64,000 nt of DNA, from the NCBI RefSeq assembly GCF_014529535.1, contig NW_023503374.1:5394001-5458000 (forward strand), read 5' to 3'. The stretch's first letter is position 1, and every line of letters begins with the position of its first letter. This document shows, one piece after another, positions 1-12,600 of this stretch. A model generated the notes under the pieces. The model ran no database searches. It was not told where the DNA came from and saw nothing but the letters and a program-made list of their open reading frames with translations. The position numbers and the translations under genes are program-made. Source of the stretch: Bradysia coprophila. Taxonomy: Eukaryota > Arthropoda > Insecta > Diptera > Sciaridae.

Positions 1-288
1 CATGCAGCACGACTTGTAGTTGAACTTTTTGCTTTCCCTCCGGCGAGATTTTTTGCACTTTTCGGGGGCAAAAAAAATATTTTTTTCGTGAAACATTCAC
101 CGTTGCCATTCAGAAACCGATTCGGTCCACTTACTCTTAATGTCTTGATATTTGTGCGACACAGCCACCTTATCCCTATTTTCTACCATCCATGCAATTC
201 GCTCATTCATCACATACAACGTGCCATCGCCTTTTTTGTACCGTACACCACCCATTTGCAAGAGAACATCCTCGCTGCTCGTTGTCAT
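1..288 (-). CDS. Tfb1: TFIIH core subunit p62 (GTF2H1/Tfb1), N-terminal exons, partial
   Basis: Scaffold subunit of general transcription and DNA-repair factor TFIIH, acting in the nucleus. Two exons are visible. Exon 1 (288-135) starts at ATG 288-286 and encodes an N-terminus beginning MTTSSEDVLL, with RIAWM and the end SHKYQDIK. This matches the N-terminal PH-like domain of p62, which binds activators and repair partners. Its donor reads A|GTAAGT at 134. The acceptor is an AG at 59-58 after a short pyrimidine run, and exon 2 (57-1) reads in phase to give MQKISPEGKQKVQLQVVLH, a very conserved p62 stretch. The intron is 77 bp. The rest of the gene lies left of the window. The 5' end faces the RhoGAP gene across about 3.4 kb. 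Assignment is from remembered family sequence and both exons agree in frame. Confidence 0.9.
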
Positions 289-3200
289 CTTTGTTAGGTT
301 ATTGGAACTAGTTTCGAAATCTGTGTGACTTCGATGTGGTTGTTCACTGAGTAGAAATCGAGTCCTGAAAGACGAAAATTAATCAAAATGGACGTTCAGT
401 CGTGGACTAGGTCATAGTTTTAAGTTGGAGGAATGCTAGGACCTTTTAACTATGAAGCACTGAGGAAATAATTAAGATTCGGAACTGTACCTCCATAAAT
501 TTATACTTATTTGAAACGTCCCATCTGATCCCAACTTCTAATACTTCAACGACAATCAAGTTATTAATGTGACTAGTCGGTAATCGGGTAATCCTATTTA
601 AAAAAATAAACTTTTTGGGAAAGTGAGTCTGTCGCATAGTTGCTGATACACACACTTCCATAGCACCGGTAGTAACAAAAATTGTATTACAAATTGTCAA
701 ACACAATCAGACTTCAAAGTGAGTGACTTTAGTTTGGATCGTCTCGTTTTCCCTATAGTTCTTTGTTCTGATCTCATCAAGAATACACGATGTGCTGTGG
801 CAAGTGGCCAGTGTTCTCTTATATAGTGAAATGTATGATAAAAATATTGAAGTGATAGATTTGGTACGAATGACTGAGATATACAACTTTACACAAATGA
901 AGTAGTAGATTTACTGATTGTGGCGTTGCCGTTTCTAAAAGGATTAAGGTTCTTTCAAAGTGTGACGAACCGAAGTACTATAAAAACGGATCATTGTGGA
1001 ATCAAGAAGTTTGAGTCAACTAGATTTCGCACACAACAAAATTCGAGATAGCGATTTACGTGCACACTATACTGAGTCTCTTGTTTCTGCCCGTCAAAGG
1101 ATAACTAATTATTCTGCATGCCCTCTTGTATAACCAACAATGTAAATCGGAATCGCTAGAAATTCACTTCAAAAATTTCTGTTACCAAAAAACGTAAGAA
1201 ATTCATTCTCACGGAGAAGCTCATATATTGCCTCATATGACCTACATGTCTGAGGAAAAATGTACACATTTTATATTGCGACACACACTTGGGTAAGATG
1301 ATAATGAATAAAATTGTTAGAACTCTATTGAAGCAATCAAATTCCAATGCAATGCCCCAACACAGACAGTACGATATACCTGCGTTTGAGTCGCACGTAA
1401 AATTGGCACAAATAATTGCTTCATAATACGAAGCAAAACAATTACTCTCTTGTATCAGAATTGCACCCCAAGGTTTTTTCCTCGTCAAATTTCTCAATAC
1501 TATCCATCCACTTATCCGCACTTCAAAGGGCAAAAATTTGACCGACCAGAATTATTGTTTATAGATCTCATGGACGGTGTTTTTCTAGTTTAACCGAAAC
1601 TTTGGCTTCCGAACAACAATAACGCACGTGAAAATCGAGTTTTATGCGGTGTTTACCTGTATTTTTATTGGTTTTTATACGGAACGACCATCCGCCATTT
1701 GCAAAGGCTGAATAAGTAATCGTCGAAAACATCATTCGCTTCTCACTCACTTCTCATCTGTCAAGCAAAATGAAACTACGAAAAATTTTATTGACTTGCA
1801 CGGACACACAATGTTAGTGAAACATATTGCCCCTCAAATATGAACTGTCAGATAGTGAGAGACTCGTTCATGGTAAAAGTGGCAATAGAAATGAATATGT
1901 CAGGTAAATTTTGTTATGTTCAATGAAACTCATTTCAGTTTTCCACGACATTTTACTGAAATAAATCAAATTCCGACGAATATTCGGTTAAAACACGTGA
2001 ATTTTCATTTATTTACATCAAATTGCACGCATATGTTCCCCTTTTCACCAGTTCGAATTGTTTGTTCGAATCGCGAAACACTGCTCACGTAAAAAACGGC
2101 GGATCTTTGGCGTCAATGTGAACGTACGCCGAAGAGTTTTGAAAATTGCTAAGAAGAAAATCTGAGAAGAAAAACCGTTTCTTTTTTGAGCCCAACATCT
2201 TATTTTACTTCGAAATTACCATAAAAAATTTTTAGTTTTGACAAACACTGTCACTGTTACGGTCACACCGAATACGATCAACAGGTCTCATCGATCATCG
2301 ACAAAATTCGAATCATATCGATCATCTGTTATCGACCGACAAAAATAAAAGTGATTTGCGATTTATGTTAAAACTATTGAAGTAAAAGATTTTGCCTCCA
2401 TTTCTTAAACCTTAAATCAAATAAAGTAATAGATTTAAAAGTTACACTTCAGGTATATGTTGTTGTCTCGTTTTCGCTTATGTGATAAAATAGAGTACAC
2501 ACTTGTCACTATCAGTCTCGGCAAGCATCGACTTCTTCGTGACAAGTGTGTAATATATATTATTTATCTATATCTATACTGTAAAGGGGACTTTACTGTA
2601 GAGCAAGCGAACTTTAAGTCGCTCAATATATAAAACTTTTTTATGCCACTAGATGTAGTACACCATTTACTCCATCCCGAACCGAGGTACAATGTAAAAG
2701 GGTTGGTCTTGCCGTAACTCTACATAAATTATCTGTTTGCATAAATGGAAGTATGACGATATATGCCTCCTACGGGAAAGTCAAAGACGAATGAATTGCT
2801 AATACTTCGATTTAACGGTGCACTAGTAAACCTTGTAATACAAAAAGTACCTGCCCTGTTTTAAACTGCAGTCATTTTTTCGTTTTTATTTGTATAGTAA
2901 TAATCAGTCCCAGCCACGCATCACATGCATATAATATTGCACTTACCCAATCATCTCTCAGACGAGCGATTTATTGCGTACATTATGTACAGCAAACTGT
3001 TACTACTCATGATCTGATAGTATATCGTCAATTTTTTGATTTATCAGTTCCGAGTTTTTTGTCTTATTCGAACGTTCAAGAATTCATATTTTGTCGCTGT
3101 TTTGATGCAAACCGCCCAGTAAATTGTGTAAATAATATCGTCAACCCAAAAACGAGCCCCCAAAACGCAGATAATTTTTTTTTTGCTTTAAAATTGTTTT

Positions 3201-3674
3201 TCTACGAACCATTTATTCGAACCATGCGCATCCGAATTTCTCCGATCTAGTACATAAATTCTGGTATATATTTATGTTCCACCATTCACCATAAATTATT
3301 CATTTGTACCTCTCGCAGTGTAGTTGTCAAAGTATTCAAAGGAGTATCCGAGAGTGTTCAGAGTTTGTGATTTCGGTCTCCAATATAGGAGGAAATATGT
3401 TGTCCATGTATCAATAAACATTCCATTTATCGGAATGAATTATCAGCATAATTGGGGAGTAGTTGCAGTGTTCGATTAAATATATATTTTAGTGGAAAGA
3501 AGAACAAAACATTTTTTTTTGACGCGAAATATTGTGAAGATTTTTTTTTGTGTGTGTGTTGTTTTTCCAACATGTTTTTATGTTTTTCTGCTCGTCCTTG
3601 TACTTTGCAGAATTTAGTGTTAACTGTAAATTAACTCAAACAGTATTGATGATAGCATTTTGAGCAAAATAAAA
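289..3674. other. Intergenic region between divergent Tfb1 and RhoGAP genes
   Basis: No convincing coding exon was found on either strand. The stretch presumably holds both promoters and 5' leader exons. A small hairpin lies at about 2491-2550, with arms ACACACTTGTCAC and GTGACAAGTGTGT. A good splice acceptor (pyrimidine run ending TTTGCAG) sits at 3604-3610, so the first RhoGAP coding exon probably begins there with an untranslated leader. An in-frame TAA at 3627-3629 precedes the start codon. Confidence 0.5.
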
Positions 3675-6600
3675 ATGAGTTCCTGGGGCACAAATTGGAC
3701 GCAACGAATACAGAATGTGGGCAGTGTCGTTACATCGTGCACCCACAATTCGGGTCCGTATCCGCACCGTTTGGAAAAAGTGAAATTTGGCGTTTCTCTG
3801 GCCGAGGTGTGCAAGAACGATATTCCAGGACCGTTGCTCGTTCTCATTTTGAAAATAAACAAAGAGGCCCCGCAACGAAAAGATGTGTTCCGGGCGCCGG
3901 GCAATCAGAATGCAATGAAAAAGCTCATTCATTTCTTACAAGCTGGCCGACTGGTGAATGTGTCCAATTATTCTGTTTACACGATTGCGAGTGTGTTGAA
4001 AAAATTTCTACGAAAAATTCCTGGTGGCATTTTCGGACGGGATGGTGAGGCAGAACTCTTTGACATAATTCAAATCGATGATCAATTGGATCAACAGGAG
4101 AGAATTCATAGGCAAGTAGACAAAACGAAAATGTTTCCATACAAATCTTGTACTTATACAATTGATTCGGTGCGGTGTACGTAAAACAATACATTGAAAT
4201 GTCTCTCCGTGAATTGTATTTATGTACGAAATATTCTCTACCGAAAATGCATTCAAAACCTGCATCGCCATTTCCGTGCTTCAAAATTCTCGTTTCAAAT
4301 ATACTTAATATCAATGATTTGTACACTTTACCATAAAAATTGTCGTAAAATACCATCGATGTTAGGCAATTGCCGAAGACAATTAAAAGTTGCTATAACA
4401 GAAAATCGTTGTTGCCGAAAACATTCAGAAAATTAAAAAACGAGTCGATCATTTTGAACGACATTCAAACAGGGCTGGCACAAAAATCAAAATTGTTCTA
4501 AGCAGCGACAATAAAAATTGTTCTAAGTTACACCCCTGTGTGTGGTTCGCACGCACGTAACGATTCCAAATAATAACATCGAATAAGCATATCAAGTCTC
4601 TCTGTTCTTCGTCTTTGCGATAATGCAAAAAATAATGCAAAAATAACTGCACCCACGCAAGGTGATTTTCTTCCTTCGATAATTATTTTCATTTTGCAGC
4701 ACTCAAATTGCATGCAATTCGTATACTTTGTCGACATAAAAAAGAGAGAGAGAGAGAGTCGATATTTACATGAACGAAAGTAAAAACTTATGAATGGGAA
4801 AAATTTTCATAAAATTTTTTTGATTTTGTTGCGAGTCAGTCGACTCTCTTTTTTCCACATTTTATTTGATTTTATACTTTAGGAACCAACCAAAAAAAAA
4901 ATGTTGTTTACATTTCCAACGTTTATCTGTAATTCATATTTTTATCACTCCACCAAAAACAAAATGATGAAAATTGGTAAACATACAAGCACTGCGTCTC
5001 TAATATATCACATAATTTCCGTTGTTGCTGAGGCTATTGCATTCGTCATGTCGAATCAACCAACATACAGAAAAAATCAAGGACTTTTTAATACGCAGGA
5101 TGCAACAACAAATTACAGAACATGAAAAATAAAAATCTGGAGGAGGAAACGGAATAAATTTACACCGAAATTATGCACTATCACTGGGTGAACAAATCAT
5201 ACATTCAAATCCCAACGAAAAACGTAGAGAACGTAGGTTACACGTCGGTGCACCCCACACCATTTGCCTGCCATCGAAAATGACCTATAACAGCTCGCTA
5301 GATGGTAAGCTCGTTTATTGTCTGTGTTTCGAATGGTACGACTGGGAAAATGTATTTTTGAAATGGTTGAAACGTCCATCATGTCGAACATTGAGTGTTG
5401 GTAAGTTATCTCGAACTCCGACTAAAATGTTTGGTGCTCTTATCTAACGATTTCGATGTTTGAAGCACATCAGTTCGACGGTTTCGTCACGGGGTACGAC
5501 GATTTGAGATTTAGGACTGCCATCCTGTTATAATTCTTGTAATCTCAGATGAATAACCAAGATTTAACATCATTTTCAAGCACTAATCAGAAAGCTAAAT
5601 TACTGGAATGCGTTCGACTTTGCCTGGGTCCTTTTCTCCACCTAGACAACCAAGTTACACTCAACGATTCCTCATGAATCGTCTTCATTCTCACGCTTCG
5701 GAGGGAACTTGAACTCACATTCCGTTTCTGTGTGTACACGAAATCGTCACTCACAGAAGTTCGTTTTCACGATACTAATTTGTTGTATTATTCAAAGATC
5801 GCGACAATATTTTGAGATTTGAGTCATGAGGTTCTAGAACGTTACCAACATTCCAATCCACCCAACATTACCGAACTCGAAAGCGGAACCCCAACACCAA
5901 ACGAGCACCAAATTCTTTCGGCCTTATTCGGACGCAACACTGCAATGATGCATATAGATACACAACCATATCTACCTGAATACTTTGACAAAATCACGTA
6001 CTAGCAACGTTATAATCGCCTTATCGTTATCTTTTAATACTTAATTGTCCACATGAATACCGTAGTATATCTTGTTGTTATAATAGTCATTACCGAGTAA
6101 TCAAAGATGATTCATATGCCCCACGAGTTAACGACTTTTCTTTTAACATTTTACGAAATTCGTATCGTTTGCTATCAACGAACAGAAAGAGTCAGATGGT
6201 GATACACATAACATTTCATACACTCGGGGCATGAAATTATTGTGTATAATATTGTCAGCAGCATTGACGAAGCTTTAGCAAGAATTTAAATTGGGTCATT
6301 TGGATGAGCCGAATGTATTTTACCTTTAGTTGTACTATTTAATCAATACGAGATGCTCGAAATATGTGACTAAAAAGCACACGAACGACGAATTTTAATC
6401 AATATTACGGATGCTTATGTGCACACACAATGCAATATGCTCGTAGAATATTAATTTGTCTGATACACGAATCCGTACAATAATGTTTCATTGTGTACGA
6501 ATGCGGGTTCGTTGACAAAAAAAAATATTTTTTTTCTCTAATTGGGTACCTTAATTAAATCGGCCAACTCTTATGTTCTTGACACACCAGTGGCGTTTTC

Positions 6601-9600
6601 TTTTCTATTTTACAGACGAATCACACAATTCTTCTTCTTCATTCTCGATTCAAAATACTTTCGTCTTGTTATTTGATTTGCCTTAAATTCAATCAATAGA
6701 TTCGATAACCACACTAAAATATGTCCAAATTAATATTATTCAGAATGCCATCGTACAAATTGAGTTTCATTGAGCTCATTGCGAGAAACATATTCATATT
6801 CATAACTACACACAAATCTGAGCGACTCAAACGAACTTTAATAAGGTAATTGTCGTTTCATGAGCGATAAGCATTTGCCCTTTTTTTTCATGTGAGTAAG
6901 CCACACATAACATTAAACCATTTTAGATGCTTTAATGCATTGGACATGACGTCACAAGGCGGTCATTCATGTTATATGGTTTTGTGATTCATTCATTGAA
7001 CGATATCGAGATGTACATTGTACTAGTGTAGTACCCATCACTTCCGACTACACGAACGAAACTGTATTCTCGTGTCTCTCTATACACATTGGTTTGTAAT
7101 GGTGTCCATTAAAAACAATGTTGTACAGGTAACGATTTATGTGCAGTCAATGGGTATGCATAGTCTAAGTTTAGTTCATGGCATCAAACAGCGCAACATT
7201 TCGTTTCACATACATAGCAAATGTGCAATCAATGCAATTATCAATGCAAAGCCACACAACTAATCGAATTATGTAGCTCTCACCCAAGCACATCTACGAA
7301 AATAACCCTTAACATTTCAACAGCGGCAACTTGAAATGCGAATGAACTTTTATTTGTCTTTAAATATCAAATGAGTGTGAGTGAATGGAAATTCGCTCGA
7401 ACAATAGAAAGCAAAAAAAATTCATGGAAAACTACGAACCATTGTTATGCAAACGGTTCGTTGTGTTGTGCAACGAGCACAGACATTATGTAATGCATAG
7501 TAATTAACACATTGACCTAAACAGTTAGCGAAAATATTGTTGTAATTATTGCAACGACCACGGATGTTAGATAATATTAACTAATCGAAACAATAATGAC
7601 GGAAAAATTCTACAAGGGGTAGTAATGTAGACCGGACTTGCAGAGAGCTTTTGTGGGTCGTGTGCAGCAAATATTTAGTGGATTTAGTGCTCGACTCGAG
7701 TCTATTAATCTATAAGACGAAACCATTAAACTTGCCATATCCTCGACTGAATCCGAAACCCGTTACAAATAGCGATCATATCTCACTATGTTTTTATTTT
7801 AACGAAAGATATTTCTGACAAAATCTTTTACTTCATTTCCTTTACCATACAACTCGCTGTAGCTGTATAAGACCACACATAAGTGTGAGCTCATCGTTTA
7901 TTTCAGCATCATTGCCAAGTCCATAGTTGTTAGAAAAGGCAGTCGAATAGTAGAGAACAATTGCAACACTATAAATGTATGAGAATGAAATAGGTTTCCT
8001 CATCCGAAACGTTGGTAATTAAAGGTTACTCTTATAAGTACCTAGCAAAACTAATATGGAAATATTGAACCGATGCCCTGATCCTAACTATGATTAAAAT
8101 TGATAGAAAAGATCGGGCCTCAGATTCCAGGGTTCCTTAACGTTAAAACTTTATCATAAAAGTTTCACTTCGTACCGTTTCGAAATAGAACTTTTGCTTT
8201 TTCGGTACAGTTCATAACGAAATCGGTGTAACGAAAAATTATTTCGGTATGGTTTAACGTTATAAAGAGAAACGAAATTTTTTCCGGTGTGGCTTAACGT
8301 TACGAAGTAAAACCAAATATTTTCCGGTGTGGCTTAACGTTACGAAGTAAAACCAAATTTTTTTCGGTATGCCTTAACGTTACGAAGTAAAACGAATTTA
8401 TTTGCGGTATGGCTTAACGTTACAAAGAGAAACGAAATCGTTTTTGGAAAGATTGTAACGTTACAGAAATAAAAAAGAATTAGTGTCAAAAAAGTTGCGG
8501 TTTCCGGAGCTGTAAACAATAAAAATACAAAAATTTCATGATAAATGCTCCGTTTTATAATTATATTACTTCAAAATTCAATAAAAAAAACATTTACGAT
8601 AGAAAATATTCGTATAAACCTCCCTTAACCCCAGGCTATTACTGTAATTTACTCTAATTTTCAAGATACTGTATTGGAACAGTTAATTGTCTTAACGTTA
8701 TTTCATTTATCGAAAAATATTCCGTATCATGGTAACGTTATGGAATATAACGGAAAGAATTTCGTTTTCTTTTAATGTTACGAGATGTACCGGAAAAATT
8801 TACGTTTTCTTGTAACGTTACGAGATGTACCGGAAAAATTTTCGTTTTCTTGTAACGTTACGAGATGTACCGAAAAACATTTCGTTAGCAAAAACCGTTT
8901 TAAATTGTGTAACTGTAACAAATGTACCATTAAATTTTTCGTTATGATAATAACGTTATATTTGAATCGTTTTTGTAACGTTACGTCCACGCAACAAAAA
9001 ATAACGTTAAAAATAACGTTATGCCGGAACCCTGTCAGATTCTTCGGGTTCTTTCTTGATTCCTTCTGAGTTATCAAGTAAATGAATATAGATCGAACAA
9101 TGCTGCCAATTCCCGGAATATTGGAAGTGATTGTCGTGGCGTAATTTTCGACCTCTGAGGACTGAATTAGCGCGTCTAATTACTGGAGATCTTTTCAATT
9201 TCCGCTACTCTCCGTACCTCGATTTCTACATCCTGGTATGGTCCGTCCTATGTACATTTTTCTTGATGATAATGTGTTTCACTGCACAGAGATTTATAGC
9301 CATTCCAGTTATGCTAAACCATTTGAGTTTTCTCGTTTACAGACTTATTATTTCACTGCCAGTTTACACACAACGTTTACTGGTACTTCTTTTCGGTACA
9401 TTTCGTGTAATTGCTAGCAATTCCGATCGTGGCCAAACGGGGATGACAAGCGAGGCACTTGGTGTGTCAGGTAACGAGTTCTAACAATTTTCAGCCTAAC
9501 AAAAATGTTCACAAAAAAATTAACGAATTCTCAGTGGCCCCAAGTTTCTTTCAAAGCTGTGTAAGCGATGGCAAAAATGCGCGGATGGAAGACGTTCTAC

Positions 9601-12600
9601 GTTTTAAGGTGAGAATGACATTAATTTACATTAAATTTAGAATTTTTAGTTGCACTCGTACTTATAGAGTATGTGGTTGAGATAAAATAAAAAGTGACGA
9701 CACCGACATAGATATCGCTTAGATGTTAATTGAATAGAAATTTAGAGAGAAATAACAAATTTTTGAACACTAACATTTTAGCAGCAAAGGCACATAAGTC
9801 GTGTGGAACAATGACGTTTTTGTTTCTGTTTTATTTTTTTATTTTTATTCTTAACTAAATTTGTTGGATCGAAAATTGTTCTTGAGCCTTGAAAATTCTT
9901 TCCCCTTCTTCAAGTGTTTTTTTTTTCTATTCATTGTTGTTGTAAAATTGTTTTCCCCAACAATCTAAATTGCATATTTCTCAAATGAATGTCATTTCCG
10001 TCTGAGTACGTTCCTCTTGTGTTTCTCTGTAAACATTTTTAATTCTCAGAAGAATATTTCGCTAAATTTTTTAATTCCAACAACCAATTTGTCTACTAAG
10101 CATGTTGGGTCTGAACAAGTTTTTAATGGAAATCTTTGCATAAACATGATTCGAGTCGTATGTTGTTGTGAACAAACTTCGATTCTTTGCGACAGAAGCG
10201 AAATCAGTAAGTTGATGAATTGCTGTTTAAAAAAAACTTTTCACAACCTCCGAATGAACCATCAAAATTAAACTCTATTTAGCAGATGATTCACTATAGG
10301 AAACAAGCTTCATTGTGTCAGCTATAATTTCGAGTCTGTTAGAATATACTCATAAAGTTGAGTAACAGGTCAATCTTTCTTCAATCAATTTTCCTGATTT
10401 TTTGATGAGACCTACCATACTACGTCCTTTAAAGCTGGTGGTCTTGTTAAACAATCAATTTTTGAGGGTTAAATACATTTTCAACAACAAAACTCCCGTT
10501 ACAGGAGTAATGGCTTAGATGGGACAAAATGATACAGTAGGGGTGTGCGATGGGTAAGGAACCGAGACTGGCGTAGTCCACAAAAAATTGTTTTCATCCC
10601 TAGATGTCAAATATACATTTTTAACAATTTTCTCAGTTGAGGCATCTTTCCCCAATTTTAGGCCAAACAAACACTCACGACAAAAACGTTTCTCAGATGA
10701 TTTTCAAAAACGTTTCTGTTTTGGATAGCCTACAACATTCCCAGGAATTTAAGCCCACTTAAGCAAAAATTGAATCATTTTCCTGATGAATTTACGAATT
10801 TTCAAGTTCAAGATCCACTCAATTTTTCATAGTCGGCAAACTTTGACGACTCACGAAACATACTTTTTCGACCAACTTCTTTCGGTTTTTATTTTTTCCA
10901 GTTAAATTGGACCCCAATTAGTCGAATAAGACTAATAAAGCTGACAAAAATCTCAAAGTAAGTTTTTGGTAGAGGTCGAAATATGTGGAAAACCAAAAAC
11001 TCGAAAATTTAGCTTCTTTGATTTTACGCAAGTTGTAAATCAATTTTTAAAAATATTTAAAATCGATATTTGACATCTAGGGATGAAAACAATTTTTTGT
11101 GGACTACGCAAGTCTCGGTCCCTTACCCATCGCACACCCCTAATGATACAGTGGAAAAATCTAGGCGAGTTAGTAACCATTTTTTTAAGTGTGTCTTTGG
11201 TCAGATAGATACATTCATTGGCAGACTAGAATCTTTGCGTCACAGAAAAGGTTTTGTTATTCGCTAGGAAAACAAAGATTCCAAGATCAGCCAATTTCCA
11301 TGTAAAATCCATTCAAGAGACTTTCGTATTCTTTACATTGTTTGTTTTTCCATTGAACGGAAGTTTTTCCTCATATAAAAAAAAGATATATTTTCGTTCA
11401 GGCATGCATATAGCCGTAAACAAATCCATCTATCGATCCAAACAAGTTAATCTGGATGTAAAACTGAACTAAGATTTTCTTTTTTGTTTTTAATTTTTGC
11501 TTTGTTTATTACATTTTGGTGAAATAAAATATTTGATTTCGTTTTACTAATCCGAATTGGCTGTAAATTTTTCACGCTTTTTATTTTTTTGATTTTTGCA
11601 TCACGACCAGGCGGAAGTTAATGTAAGTTACATTTCTACATTTTAAAATTGCAAATTATTTCTACAATCACAATACAACTCGTAGCTACTGCTTTAATGA
11701 CAAACTGATACTGTTCCTGTTAAGTACGAATAGCTCGACGTCCTGAGACAAACAAGTTTTGGATGACGAACACCAATAGATATGTTCTCTAAATAATGCC
11801 TTAAAACGGTTTCGCAGACGACAAAAATATCACCAACATAATTATCGAATCTATTACTTCTTGTGTTGCAAGTGTCCTTAAGATATTGGATTCGAAACGA
11901 AGTTTTTTTACGAAGTTTCAACCAATCTTCACTCAATTTTGCTGTATAAAACGACATAAGCCAGATTTATTCTATTTTTATCGTCGTTGTCGATTACAGA
12001 TGAAAAAGAACTCGTAGATGATTGTCAAATTTAGAAATGTTTAGTACTGGAAAATTACTTTACTTTTCCAATAATTTATATTGGCGGCAGTCGGAGAACA
12101 TTCGTTTTGTTTCTATCTAGGACGTCAATGAGTTTATGGCTTGTTTTTGTGTCGTTGCTGACGATAACAGAAGGCATAACCATAAAGGTCAATATTAAGT
12201 ATTAGAATCTGACCAGCACTGACCAGTCGTTACGTCATTGTCATTATCTTGACATTTTTTTTTTATTCGAATTATTTAGACTAAACTTGGAACAAAAACA
12301 CATTAATCTCATGCTGCCAAAATTAGTTCAAATTGTAGACAAGCATTTTTGAAAAGTAAATAAGAGCTTGGAGATTTCTAAACAATGCACACGTTCAATG
12401 TTTACACAAAATTTCTTATCGCTGGAACAAATAAATTTTCGATAAAGTCAATTATAAATTGCGACCGTTTGCATAACGACATTGTATGCAGAGCCTAAAT
12501 ACATTTTCTCTATCTAGAGAGGAAATATCGGAAATACACTGTAGAGAAAATGGTGTTATTAACTTATACTAAACGGTTTTTTTAGCGAACTTCCATTCCC

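Larger units (their letters stand above)
4112..9342 (+). other. RhoGAP intron 1, GC-AG type
   Basis: The donor reads AG|GCAAGT at 4110-4117 and the acceptor TTTACAG ends at 9342. Only this junction keeps the RhoGAP domain in frame (IHR|LIISLPV). The nearby GTAGAC at 4116 would shift the frame. A strong consensus around GC is typical of GC-AG introns. The intron contains the foldback element at 8128-9034 and an unassigned coding-like ORF at 5822-6004. Confidence 0.75.

Noticed and set aside
9131-9342. N-terminal part of the ORF at 9131-9484, which looks like a membrane segment (FYILVWSVLCTFFLMIMCF)
   Set aside because: It is intron sequence read in frame before the acceptor at 9342; the conserved RhoGAP residues begin only after it.
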